DNA of 64,000 bases, from positions 52,782,728-52,846,727 of the forward strand of contig CM055098.1 in NCBI GenBank assembly GCA_029204225.1. The letters run 5' to 3'. The stretch comes from Diphasiastrum complanatum (taxonomy: Eukaryota > Streptophyta > Lycopodiopsida > Lycopodiales > Lycopodiaceae). The notes beneath the pieces were generated by a model that was given only the letters and a program-made list of their open reading frames with translations, made no database searches and was not told where the DNA came from. The translations under genes and the position numbers were made by a program. Shown piece by piece: positions 1 to 12,927 of this stretch (positions within the stretch are counted from its first letter, which is position 1; the number at the start of each line of letters is the position of its first letter).

Positions 1-1260
1 TCGTTCTTGTTTTTTTTGTTTTTTTTTCCTTATATAGACATTTGTTTTATTTATATAGAGATTTTTTTCATGGAACTTAAGGAAAGAAAAAGGGGAGTCA
101 TCCACATGGCATTATGGTTGGCCCCCCCTTTAGTTTTTAGAGGGCCACACCAACTCAAGGCCAATTTTACTTTGTGCGAGGCGTTACATGTTGGCGACCA
201 ATATCGTCTCTCTAAGGGTGGTTTCACACTAGGGTGGAAAAAAATCCCTTATTGATGCCATTAGTCCAAGAGTGAAAATAGGGTCTCCCTCCTCTTGAAT
301 TGAGTTTGAGTTGCCACCATGTGACACATGAGTTGGCAAAGGCCTTTTATCACGTAGAAGCAACTGAAGTTGGTTATTGGTACTTGGGTAGTTTGCTTGA
401 CAAGTTGATTTGCCAAGGGCCACTTAACACAAACATACCAACAAAGCGAATTAGGTTGTGTTGGTCCATTAACACTTATGGCGTCTTCTATGTCACTTGC
501 CAAGGTATAAAACTGGGTGGTATGAGAAGTGAAGGCAAACAACTTCACACTTGTCTAAATTTCTAAAAGACGAGGACTCGAAGGAATCTCATGGAGCACC
601 AAGAGGAAAGCCTTTGGGGTCTAGGGTCTTTCCACATGTAAACCCATAATCCATTCTTTATGTCATCCCTTCCTTTACGCACACTACCCAATGTCTTAAA
701 TTCACTTCTCACGTCACCACCCGTTTTCCTAGCTTGCAAATGCATTTTAGTTGGTGAATTGATCTACCAACTTCCAAAGCTTTCGCATATGCAAAAGCTG
801 CGAATGCAATTTCTTTCCTAGAATTTCCGTAGAACCTGCTGAACAAGTAAGAACGGGTCAAGGAAGGAAGAACGAGTTTCTATCTAACGTGTTTTTGGCC
901 AGCTGCAGGAGGGGTGAATATAGGGGGGAGTAGGAAGGTCGGGAAAGGGCCTTCAGCCGAGGGTGGTAGCCCGAGGTGAAAATTTTTCCCACGACAAAAT
1001 GGCCGAGGAGGTGACCTTCTGCGGCATGAACTTTTTTTACTTTTTTCTGTGATTTTTTTTACGTGCACTTTCTGCATCTTGGAAAGTAGGCGCAAAAATT
1101 ACGTTATGTGAGACAACCCCTTTTTTTTCATGAAAAAGCAAAAAAAGATTTTCCAGGTTCATGTGAAAGCTTGTAGGGTACCTTGGGACTGGATTTTGAC
1201 TTGTAGAGACCAAGCGAGGCATACACACCTTAACGGGGTATCTTAGTAGCAAACTAGGAT
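1..1260. other. Unassigned 5' flank of the SmB gene
   Basis: No recognisable gene, RNA or transposon was found in this stretch. Several short open frames exist, but none has a recognisable motif. A GC-richer patch at about 890-1025 contains purine runs and no obvious coding signal. The region probably holds distal promoter sequence and old repeat debris. Confidence 0.4.
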
Positions 1261-1297
1261 TTAAAACCCCCCACCGTTGGATATATAAACAGATTGC

Positions 1298-1437
1298 CAC
1301 GTGTTTGTAATCAACGATTCGATACTTTCCAGGTGGCTATTTTGACGCGTGGCTTGTATCTAAGTGGGCTGGCGTAGGAGATATTGTGCCGGTAAGCACT
1401 GTCGCAAGACCCCCTTATAAACTGCGGCTAGGGTTTA
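1298..1437 (+). promoter_or_regulatory. SmB promoter: G-box, site II-like motif, TATA box, telo-box
   Basis: A G-box core CACGTG lies at 1298-1303 and a site II-like TGGGCT at 1365-1370. A TATAAA box is at 1416-1421. It is followed directly by TAGGGTTT at 1429-1436, the reverse complement of the plant telo-box AAACCCTA. Site II and telo-box combinations are known from plant housekeeping genes, especially those for translation and RNA processing, which fits an Sm protein gene. Transcription probably starts about 25-35 bases after the TATA box, in the pyrimidine-rich stretch near 1440-1465. Motifs are seen directly; function is inferred. Confidence 0.6.
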
Positions 1438-1916
1438 AAATCTCCCTCTTTCTTTCTATTTCTTCGTCTTTCTTTGTTTGCGAACAGAGAGCGATCGCCA
1501 TAGCCACAGCTTTTCTGTCACAGCCGCGCTCTGAGCTTCGCTCGCGCGCCTGATCTCTATCTACACTACACTACACTACCACATCCGCTGCATACATTTT
1601 CTTCGTTATTGATTGTTTCTTCCTTCTTTCCGGCAAGCGAGCTTAAGTTTTAGGGCTTTCTGTGACTTGAACTTCTTCTTTGGGTCTAGGTTTTGTTGTC
1701 TTGTGCAGGAAAGCTTGGAAGACCTCCTGTTTGACCTTTGCTGAGACGCAGAGCATTTCACCTTCTCCCATTTAGTACTGTATCTCTTCCTAGTCATCCC
1801 ATTTCTTTTTTGTTCTGTTCTTTCAATGAAATGCATCACTTTTTTTGTTTTTGCGCAAACCCATTTTGTAGTATTTGTGGTGCGTGCAGCCAGGTTACTG
1901 TAGAGCAGTCTTGTTG

Positions 1917-2147
1917 AATAAATAGCTGTAAGTAAGGAAGCCATCTTGCAGTAGACTTTTGTTGTGTTTGAATAATTAGATATGACCTAGGCAGGAAGCC
2001 AGTCTACGGTATAGTACAATTGTTGTAGAATGGACAGAGTCGATTAAGGAAGGAAGTGAGATTACAGTATAGCAGTATCGTTTATGAATAGATAGATTAG
2101 AGCAAGAAAGGAGGAAGGAAGATCTGAGATTTGGGCTATTGTTGCAG
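1917..2147 (+). repeat. Degenerate tandem repeat, four units of about 54-61 bp
   Basis: Units start at 1917, 1971, 2029 and 2087, each beginning AAT plus an A-rich stretch. Each continues into an AAGGAAG-type purine block and then a segment resembling TACAGTATAG, and ends with a TTGTTG-like tail. Units 2 and 3 are the most alike. A partial unit is visible just upstream at about 1889-1916. The array precedes the SmB start codon and coincides with the probable leader intron. Confidence 0.6.
1928..2147 (+). other. Probable 5'UTR intron of the SmB gene
   Basis: The distance from the TATA box to the SmB start codon is about 750 bases, which suggests a leader intron. A consensus donor GTAAGT is at 1928-1933, and an acceptor ending TTGCAG is at 2142-2147, 24 bases before the start codon. 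The interval is almost entirely made of the degenerate tandem repeat described separately. Each repeat unit carries AG dinucleotides after T-rich stretches that could act as alternative acceptors. An earlier donor, for example AG before GTTTTG near 1688, cannot be excluded. Exon borders are inferred, not demonstrated. Confidence 0.4.
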
Positions 2148-2171
2148 GAATCAAAGTCAAATCGAGGCAAA

Positions 2172-3167
2172 ATGTCGATGTCTCGGAGCTCCAAGATGCT
2201 GCAAAATATCAATTATAGAATGAGGGTTACTATCCAAGATGGGAGGCAGCTTGTGGGAAAGTTTATGGCATTTGACCGTCACATGAATTTGGTTCTTGGT
2301 GATTGTGAGGAGTTCCGGAGGCTGCCCCCCAAAGCAGGGAAAAAGAATGAAGAGCGAGAGGACCGACGCACCCTAGGGCTTGTTCTATTAAGAGGAGAGG
2401 AAGTTGTTTCAATGACAGTCGAAGGACCGCCCCCTCAGGAAGAGTCGCGCACCCGAGGTGCTGCTGCAGCACAACCAGGCCCAGGGCTAGGGCGCGCTGC
2501 AGGGCGAGGCATACCAACTGCGCCATTAGGGCAAGCACAGCCAGGGCTGACCGGCCCAGTGAGAGGAGTCGGGGGCCCATCGCCAGGTATGATGCAGCCA
2601 CAGTTGAACAGGCCCCCTGTTCCTCAGGTTTCAGCTGCTCCTGTTACATATACCGCACCTCAGTCAGGTCCAATCCCTGGTGTAAGGCCACCCTCAGATG
2701 CCCCTATGCAATATCAAAGGCCAATGCAGGGGCCTCCAGGCCCGGGAATGCGCCCACCCGGACCACCTCCTGGCATGATGACTGGACAAATGATGAGTCA
2801 TGGGGGTCCTCCTCCTTACTCAGGTGGTCCACCAAGGCCTGGATTGCCACCACCTCCAGGTCCGCCGCCTCAAATGGGTGGAGGACCAGGGATGCCTCCA
2901 CCTCCTTATGGTCAGAGGCCAATGGGGCCACCACCTCAGATGATGAGAGGACCACCTGGGCCGCCACCTCCAATGGGAACTCCTCCTCGTCCTGGCATGC
3001 CGCCGCCTCCAGGTGGTCCTCCAAGGCCTGGTATGCCCCCACCTCCCCCAGGAGGACCAATGGGTATGTATGGTGGTCCTCCTCGACCTGGCATGCCACC
3101 ACCGCCACCCCCGCAGCAGCAGCAGCAGCAGCAACAACAGCAGCAGCAGCAACCACCTTCTCAGTAA
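2172..3167 (+). CDS. SmB: Small nuclear ribonucleoprotein-associated protein B (SmB/SmB')
   Basis: This encodes one of the seven Sm proteins that form the heteroheptameric ring around the Sm site of U1, U2, U4 and U5 snRNAs, in cytoplasmic snRNP assembly and then in the nuclear spliceosome. The single-exon frame gives 331 residues. The Sm1 motif spans about residues 14-48 and includes FDRHMNLVL, with the D35/N39 pair typical of RNA contact. Sm2 spans about 68-81 and includes the RG turn at 74-75. The tail from about residue 85 is Gly/Pro/Met-rich with repeated [14 protein letters not shown] blocks, ending in 13 glutamines (315-327) and PPSQ. I chose the ATG at 2172, giving [10 protein letters not shown], because plant SmB proteins begin this way. 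The in-frame ATG at 2139 lies upstream of the inferred splice acceptor. The Sm fold matches the plant SmB family closely from memory. The protein looks intact and functional. Confidence 0.95.
   Translation: MSMSRSSKMLQNINYRMRVTIQDGRQLVGKFMAFDRHMNLVLGDCEEFRRLPPKAGKKNEEREDRRTLGLVLLRGEEVVSMTVEGPPPQEESRTRGAAAAQPGPGLGRAAGRGIPTAPLGQAQPGLTGPVRGVGGPSPGMMQPQLNRPPVPQVSAAPVTYTAPQSGPIPGVRPPSDAPMQYQRPMQGPPGPGMRPPGPPPGMMTGQMMSHGGPPPYSGGPPRPGLPPPPGPPPQMGGGPGMPPPPYGQRPMGPPPQMMRGPPGPPPPMGTPPRPGMPPPPGGPPRPGMPPPPPGGPMGMYGGPPRPGMPPPPPPQQQQQQQQQQQQQPPSQ
3114..3152 (+). repeat. CAG/CAA repeat encoding polyglutamine in SmB
   Basis: Thirteen consecutive glutamine codons (ten CAG, three CAA) lie just before the stop codon of SmB. 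The CAA interruptions should lower slippage. The tract is part of the disordered C-terminal tail and is a plausible length polymorphism. Confidence 0.9.
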
Positions 3168-4894
3168 TGCTTAGTGGGTTAGTTCAATCATGACTTCGTA
3201 ATGGGATTTGTTTGAAGACATTTTGCAAATGTGAGACTTTTGGCATGTTTTAAGGTTTGCTCTGCTTTTCGGCTTTACGCTCTTTATGAAAAGGAACATG
3301 TTGTGAAGACTAAGTCACAGAGAATTTGAGTAGGGTAGGTGCAATGTGTTTTGGAAAAGCTTACATTTTATGGTATGCCCTATTTGTAACTGCCATCCCT
3401 TTATGCATTTTTATGTCACAGAATTTTGTACAAGAAATCAAGTCGAGCAACACGTCTTTAGTGACATTACCTGTGTAGTTTGAGTCATAGTTTAAGCAAG
3501 CCAAGAGTTTGAAAGGGGAGTTATTTTGTCAGTCTCCAACTTTCAAGGTCTTCTAATTTTGCTAGGGCTTTTTTTCCTTACGTAAATGTAGTGTATTATG
3601 ATGAGGTAATTAATATATTTTGCATTGTTACAGGTGAAGAGTAATAAGTTTATGTTACTACTAGTTTCTATGTCATGCAATTTATGTAAAACACATCTGA
3701 TCTTGTGTGTGCGCACATGCATTTGCGTGCGGACTTTCTTCAAGCTGTCTTTTGACTAAACTCCCAAGTGTTCAAAACTCTGTCTTTTTTAACCCATCTC
3801 CTTAGTAGGTACCATGACTGTTTTAGTATATGTTCTTTTCTAAGTCCTGTTCAACTTTCAAGCAAGATTGAATGGCAGGTCTATCTCTATAAAATTAGTA
3901 AAAATGTTGTATTGGATGTGGTGCCTCAGATTTACCCAATGATTGTACTACACTTAGGCAGTTACTTTGATCTTGGAAATAAGTTCTGTTTTTTCTATTG
4001 TATCCCCATTTGTATCGATGTTTTTGAGGGTGGCTTGAATTGGCTGTTCAAATAGGACGATTTATTTGATTTGATTGGGAAACAATTGACTATGTTAGCA
4101 TTGAATCAAAGAATCATTTAAGTGTTATTTTGCTGGTTTGGTTTTCTGAGCCTTTTGATATAGCAAAAACAAGTGCTAGTGTAGGATTTAGTAAACTATG
4201 GATGGTGTGGATGAAAGTAAATAAGGCCTTGTTTCTTGGCTGTTAATTCATGAATCATAGATGGTGCATGCTCATTGGCTTTAGTGCTTAGGGTTCTCAC
4301 TTTAGGAGATTAAAATTCGAAGAGCTCTTTGAAATCTGTTCTGAAACTAAATGGTTGGTATGATAGTAAGATGCATACTAATTGAACTCTAGAATGGGAT
4401 TAATGGCTTCAGTGCTTATTGTTATTACTCTTAATTTAAGAAGATTAAGCAGCTCTTAGAATTTGGTTCATAGCAAGACACATTGATGGTGATGCTTATC
4501 ATTAATTAACCTACCCTAATTTGGGTCATCATATATGTATCAATAGGACATTGGATTTTCATGAATATTCACTGGCTTTGCTCTTTAGTGCTAGCAAGTC
4601 AAATAAAATGATAATGAGATAATATGGCCAAAAATAGGAAGGTCAGCTTGGTCAATGCGTTGGAAGTTATATACATCTGAATGTCTGTGTGCATTTTGAC
4701 ACCTAATAAACGAGGGTATATGTATTAGATGTTTCAGTCATTTTAAGAATGAAACATATACTTTTAGCATGCCTTTATACAAAAAGCACAACCAAGGTCT
4801 TATTATACCTTAGTGTGCAGATCTGTTTTGTTGATTGGAACTTCTAACACTGTGATGTACTCTCAAGTATGGAGTATCTTTTTAGTTTGTGTTA
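3168..4894. other. SmB 3'UTR and unassigned intergenic DNA
   Basis: The first few hundred bases after the stop codon are T-rich and probably hold the SmB 3'UTR. No strong AATAAA signal near the gene could be singled out. The rest shows no recognised gene or transposon. Confidence 0.4.
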
Positions 4895-4902
4895 GTTAGA
4901 AC

Positions 4903-5615
4903 CATAGATGCACCGCGATTCTGAATCGCGATCAGAATCGCGATTCAGAAACGCGTTTCGGGGTTTTCCCAGAATCGCGCAGAATCGTTTTTTTTATTTT
5001 TTGAAATTTTTTTAGGCAATATGGGTATCAGATGAAAGCTCTGATTGAGAGCATTATGACTGTGTAGTTTGCTGACTGTTTCGGGTGCGAAACACCAAAA
5101 AGTGTGTTTTCACTCAGGGAGTTGGAAGGCCAAATCATGAAGAGGCCTTATTGTCGGGGCCGGGACCCCCTGTTTCTCGGGGGGCTATCGCCCCCCGAAC
5201 CCCCTAGAGCTTCCTGCTATATAGACACTGTAGATAAAAATGCTATCACCCCCCATAGATAAAAATGGGGTCCAAATGCGTGCCTAGAAGGGCCCAATAT
5301 TTATGCCCCCAACTATATGCACATTGCACTCACATCTCCAGTGAAACGATTGCAAAAGCGATCATCATCCATACAGTTGATAGCCCAAACTGTAAGATTA
5401 ACATTTATTGCAAACCAGAGCAAATGACAACCAAATAACTATTGAAAATAAGATATGTTTGTGCCTCATCTACTGCACTTTTGAGAGGCAAAACATTGGT
5501 TTGACCATTGATCCCCTAAAAAATTTTCAGCCATAAGCTATTTTTCCATTTTTTTTTTTTGCGATTCTGGGTTCAGAATCGTGGACCCAGCGAATCGCGA
5601 TTCGGTGCATCTATG
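4903..5615 (+). mobile_element. Non-autonomous hAT-like DNA transposon, copy A
   Basis: The element is 713 bp. Its ends form an inverted repeat, CATAGATGCACCG on the left and its reverse complement on the right. It is flanked by near-identical 8-bp direct repeats, GTTAGAAC (4895-4902) and GCTAGAAC (5616-5623). Subterminal DNA carries clustered GATTC/GAATC motifs, many as palindromes such as GAATCGCGATTC. The interior has no transposase; it contains a T-rich run, a segment around 5020-5075 shared in inverse orientation with copy B, and a GC-rich inverted repeat near 5155-5205. Eight-base duplications and ends beginning CA fit the hAT superfamily, so an autonomous hAT element probably supplied transposase. 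Superfamily assignment is inference; the element borders are well supported. Confidence 0.75.
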
Positions 5616-5623
5616 GCTAGAAC

Positions 5624-8541
<2,918 letters not shown>

Positions 8542-8931
8542 TAATGAAGTACAATCTCAACCCCTTAATGAGGATCCATTGGAGGGCAAGTCTGGTGCCA
8601 ACAGCCACGGTAATTCCAGCTCCAATAGCGTATATCTGAGTTGTTGTAGTTAAAAAGCTCGTAGTTGGATCTTGGGATAAGGCGAACGGTCTGGCTCCTT
8701 TGGTGTGCACTGGTCTCTCCATTCTTTTGGTCGGGGACGCACTCCTAACCTTAATTGGCTGTGACGCGAAGTCGACGATGTTTCTTTGAAAAACTTAGCT
8801 CAAAGCAGGCCTATGCTCTGATTACATTAGCATGGAATAACGTGATAGGACTCTAGTCCTATTGTGTTGGTCTTCGAGACCAAAGTAATGATTAATATGG
8901 ACAGTTGGGGGCATTTATATTTCATTGTCAG

Positions 8932-8963
<32 letters not shown>

Positions 8964-9174
8964 TACTACGAAAGCATTTGCTACGGATGTTTTCATTAAT
9001 CAAGGACAAAACTTGGGGGCTTGAAGCCAATCAGATACCATCCTAGTCTCAACCATAAATGATGTCGGATAGGGACTGGCGGGTGTTAATTCGATGACCC
9101 CAATGACACCTTATGAGAAATCAAAGTTTTTGGGTTTTGGAAAGAGTATGGTTGCAAGGCTGAAACTTAAAGAG
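8542..9174 (+). pseudogene. Degenerate 18S rRNA fragment, middle part
   Basis: This reads in the sense direction through the central third of plant 18S rRNA. It starts near the AGTACAATCT segment and passes through the universal 530-loop region (here GCCAACAGCCACGGTAATTC, where functional genes have GCCAGCAGCCGCGG). It continues through TTCTTGGATTTATGAAAGAC and ends at GGCTGAAACTTAAAG, just before the GAATTGACGG segment. Many differences are C-to-T or G-to-A changes at CG and CNG sites, as expected of methylated, non-functional rDNA. A (TG)n and a (GA)n tract follow closely. It is a pseudogene, not a working rRNA gene. Confidence 0.92.
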
Positions 9175-9252
9175 GAGATGAAACCTTAACAAATGGAAAG
9201 AAAAAAAGTGATTTTGAGAAAGAGAGAGCCTAAAAAAGATAAGACTTCAAAT

Positions 9253-9253
9253 G

Positions 9254-9284
<31 letters not shown>

Positions 9285-9297
9285 GGTGTGGGTGTGC

Positions 9298-9366
<69 letters not shown>
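9253..9366. repeat. Compound (TG)n-(GA)n microsatellite
   Basis: A TG run at about 9253-9284 leads through GGGTGTGGGTGTGCG into a GA run at about 9300-9366. It lies about 80 bases downstream of the 18S middle fragment. The open frame across it is an artefact of the repeat. The following AT-rich 300 bases hold nothing recognised. Confidence 0.95.
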
Positions 9367-9370
<4 letters not shown>

Positions 9371-9684
9371 ATCACTAACACAATGAAGGCAATAACAAAG
9401 AAATAGTATGCAAAATACTAGTGAAGAATTGTGTTAAAAAATGCTCACTTTATAGCATTTTTAGAATTTTGAGTGTATGTGGCTGTGCCACGACAATTCT
9501 TGCCATGCGTGGCAGAAAAAATAATTTTTTTTTAGTACTGTCTTGTCTCATTCTTTTAAGGACAAGTGAAAATGAGACATGACATTTAATTTTTTTTAAT
9601 TTTAGAGGACAACTATTAAAATAATAAGACATTAAATTTAAGTAGTTTTTGTAATTTTTTTGATGTTAGTGTCATGTAAGGGAA

Positions 9685-10070
9685 TTGTCGAGGACCCGCG
9701 TGCCCACCCGAGCCCGTGGCTCGAAGTGGTCGTGCGCCAGGGGGTCCCGGCTCCTCTCCCAAACATGAAGGACTTCTCCCATTTTCGGTGCTCATGCGTC
9801 CCATCTCACTCCCACAGTCGGGCGAGAGGGAGGGAGGAATGCTCGGTCCTCGGCTGCCAACGCCGAATCGGCACCAAGCCGGAGGAGGGGTGCGACGTGG
9901 GCGGCGGCCCGGGCGGTTGGGCATCCCCAGACTGGACGAGCGTGATCTGCCGCAACGCATCCAACGAGGCGCCCCAGTGGGGCTAGGAGCGCTCTGACAG
10001 CTGCACCTCTGGATGCGGCTCCTCATTGGACATCCACAGTTCATCGGGCCTGTTTGATTGGTGTGTCAAT
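9685..10070 (-). pseudogene. Probable ITS1 remnant of 45S rDNA
   Basis: This strongly GC-rich block stands out from AT-rich surroundings and directly abuts the 3' end of the inverted 18S fragment. In the minus-strand reading it therefore sits where ITS1 belongs. No 5.8S sequence is visible at its left edge, where the sequence switches abruptly to AT-rich DNA, so the rDNA piece is truncated inside ITS1. ITS1 evolves quickly, so assignment rests on position and composition rather than on a conserved motif. Confidence 0.65.
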
Positions 10071-10698
10071 AATGATCATTCCGTAGGTTCACCTACGAAA
10101 ACCTTGTTACGACTTCTTGTTTTTCTAGATGATAAGGTTTAATGAATTTCTCACAATGTCATCGGTGACGGACCGTCAGCATCGCCGCAATTTGAAAACT
10201 TCACCAGACCATTCAATTTGTAGGAGCAACGGACGGTGTGTACAAAGGGAAGGGATGTAGTCAACGTGAGCTGATGACTCGTGCTTACTAGAAATTCCTT
10301 GTTGAAGATCAATAATTGCAATGATCTGTCCCCATCACGATGAAATTTCAAAAGATTACCTAGGCCTATCGGCCCAGGTCATAAACTCGTTGAATTCATC
10401 AGTGTAGCGCGCGTGCGGCCCAGAACATCTAAGGGCATCATAGAGCTATTATTGCCTCAAACTTCCATCTGCTGGACATGAATAGTCCCTCCCGAAGTTG
10501 GCCACCAAGAAGATTCTTCGTGTAACTAGTTAGCAAGTTGAGGTCTCGTTCGTTAACGGAATTAACCAAACAAATCACTCCACCAACTAAGAACGGACAT
10601 GCACCACCACCCATAGAATCGGAAAAGAGCTCTCAATCTGTCAATCCTTACTATATCTGGACTTGGTAAGTTTTTCCATGTTGAGTCAAATTAAGCTG

Positions 10699-10701
<3 letters not shown>
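10071..10701 (-). pseudogene. Degenerate 18S rRNA fragment, 3' part, inverted
   Basis: On the minus strand this reads from the segment GCTTAATTTGACTCAACA to the 18S 3' end with its AAGGTTTTCGTAGGTGAACC helix. The universal GTACACACCGCCCGTC site is recognisable with changes. G-to-A and C-to-T changes at CG sites are frequent, so it is not functional. Its inner edge (10701) sits directly against a CT tract. In 18S coordinates it resumes roughly 40 bases after the point where the 8542-9174 fragment stops, so the two are neighbouring parts of one gene in opposite orientation. Confidence 0.92.

Positions 10702-10768
<67 letters not shown>
10702..10768. repeat. (CT)n microsatellite at the edge of the inverted 18S fragment
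   Basis: About 33 CT units followed by a short AC run. It directly abuts the inner end of the inverted 18S fragment. Confidence 0.97.
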
Positions 10769-10777
<9 letters not shown>

Positions 10778-10778
10778 A

Positions 10779-11862
10779 TGTCTTCTAGTGGTAGTGGTTC
10801 TAGGAGAAGACCAAGATCCTCTTCTAGTGGAAGAAGACGATCGGAGTTGCGAACTTTTATGGTTTGCTATCTCCAGAAGAGAGACAAAGATTGAAACATC
10901 TTTGTCGTTCCGAATAAGAGCTCGATTCCAATAGAAGTAATCCTTCGATGGATATCCCATCAGAAGAATCATGCAATTTGTTTTATAATTTAGAAGATAA
11001 TGGATCCATCATCAAAGATACCCTTGCTCTCAAATATTTTGGCCACAACTTATTCACTCCTTGGGAGCAACAAGACCAAGATGACAATAATAAGATACTT
11101 GCTATTTGAATAGTGAGTTTTCTCAATCAAATAGATTTGGGGAGGTGTGGGCATTGATGAATATGTGTATGCATATTCGTCATAAGCGTCAATCCTCTCG
11201 AAGATATGTAAAAAATGGCAAAAAAAAATCGGGGTGGGCTTCAAAAAAAGATTGGGCAAAGGTGATACACGAGTCAAAGCATATGAATCCCGATCGCTTC
11301 AACGGGAAGCGACCAAATCAAGAACCAGTCTCTTGGGCCAATCTCACATGGGCTCGGATGAGAAATCCAATTTACAAGCCCAATTTATAAGTTTTGCTTT
11401 TTAGTTTGATTTTATTATAATTACTTTAGTTATGTTTTTTATTACTAATCACGTTTCGTATCTAAATGATTGCATTCATGTTTGTAAAGCAAAGAGATAT
11501 TGGGAGAAAATACACAGATGCCAAATATAAGATTGGGTTCCAACAAGGCTACAGTGCCTTGGTGGACCATCTTGCTCAACAAGGCATTCATCCTATGGTA
11601 AATTCTTGCTACATCAATCTCATTTGCTCCTACTATCTAATAATCATTTTTATTAGTTTTTCTTTCTTGTTAATGAATTTCTTTTACTTTACTTATTTGT
11701 TATTGACTTTTGTTATCTTTTGTGATGTGTAGAGAAGCTCGGCATCTTATGTAGAGGAGGGGTAGGGTGAAGAAGCTGGTAAAGTGGAAGTGGAAGAGGA
11801 AGGGGAAATGTTCGGAAGGACAAGCTTCTGCACAAGACTCGGATTCAGACGATGACAATTAA
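10779..11862 (+). pseudogene. Unrecognised spliced-looking gene remnant
   Basis: I do not recognise this family. An ATG near 10779 opens a Ser/Arg-rich stretch (MSSSGSGSRRRPR) that loses frame near 10850. Further open segments follow: one from about 10948 beginning MDIPSEESCNLF, one near 11113-11390 with many Lys/Arg/Trp residues, and one at 11466-11598 with RKYTDAKYKIGF. After the latter, GTAAATTC and a TGTGTAG acceptor near 11732 bound a plausible 135-base intron. A last segment ends with an acidic SAQDSDSDDDN tail before a stop at 11860. Frames do not join without shifts, so this is probably a decayed gene or transposon-borne gene. It lies immediately after rDNA debris. Confidence 0.3.
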
Positions 11863-12927
11863 GAAGTCTTTGTTTGTTTAATGTTTAATGTTTTTTAATT
11901 TACCTTTTAGCTTTGATGTAGCAAGTAGGAAGAAAGGGATTTTGTTTCAAGCCCTTTCTTAAAAAAAAAAAACTCAATGTACTTTCTTTCAAAGGATCGG
12001 ATTGTGTGTGTGTGTGTGTGTGTGTGAATTTTGTTTCATCATCTATGTTTATCAATTGTTAATGTATATTTCAATTCTTGTCTATAATTGCATTGTTTGT
12101 TTTAAGTTTTACTCATTTATTGTGCATCATCTATGATTGTATTAACATCTTGTTTTTGTTATAAGAATGTATTTGGGTAGCTCACATATAGTTTGTGTAA
12201 TCTAGTATCAAGTACAAAACATATACATAACATCAAAATCTACCAAACCATTTATTTAAATGAAATCACAAAATTTTCATATAAAAATTGATCACATACC
12301 TCATTTGCTTGTCTTCATCAAAAGCCCTTTCCTTTCAAAAGCCATCATCCTTTTTATTCTACAAATCAATCAATCAAAGGCAAATCATTAAAGATTAGCA
12401 TATATAAATAGTTCTATTTGTCACCCTTCATTAACTAATTGTGACTTTGAAGAACGCATCAATGAAAAAGAAGATTATTTTTCTAGATATGTGAAAGCTA
12501 CATATGTAATGGTTTGAGCGATCAGACCTATTAGATGTGGTGAAGAACTATTCATCAACTATAGCTTCAATCGTCCTCTACCAAGATGTGTACAAAAAGT
12601 TTTGAGCCAAGCACAGCCATGTGTGTTGTAAATACCAAAAGTACATCCTTTTCATTTGAGTTCAATTTGGATGTCTTATTTGACTTTTAGTTTCGATATG
12701 ATGTTGCTTTTGGATGTCTTATTTAAGTTCACATTTGATATTATGTTTGATGTTAAGCTTTTACAAATAATGCTCAGTTTTCAATGTCTTGTTTCAATTC
12801 CAATTATAATATAATGTTTGATTAAGGACATTATCCACTCTGGATCTCCCCAAACTTGAGGAATTCATCAATGTACCGATCGAGATACTCCATGAACCGA
12901 TTGATGTCGAACCACCCCAATGGATAA
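11863..12927. other. Unassigned AT-rich region with a short (TG)n tract
   Basis: No gene was recognised. A short TG repeat lies at about 12003-12027. Two imperfect copies of a phrase resembling GATGTCTTATTT occur near 12670 and 12715, without a clear repeat structure. Confidence 0.35.

Noticed and set aside
300..566. 88-residue plus-strand frame and 95-residue minus-strand frame upstream of SmB
   Set aside because: No recognisable motif, no promoter or splice signals, overlapping on both strands; treated as chance frames.
2139..2171. Upstream in-frame ATG for SmB giving an 11-residue extension
   Set aside because: It spans the likely splice acceptor at 2147, and plant SmB proteins begin at the MSMS methionine at 2172.
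2704..3156. Long minus-strand open frames opposite the SmB tail
   Set aside because: They are the complement of proline-rich and polyglutamine codons of the real SmB gene, with no independent support.
9660..10044. Open frames in the GC-rich block on both strands
   Set aside because: The block is ITS1-like rDNA; long frames arise from GC-rich sequence lacking stop codons.
8542..10701. A functional 18S rRNA gene
   Set aside because: Universally conserved positions are mutated, the halves are in opposite orientation, and a segment is missing.
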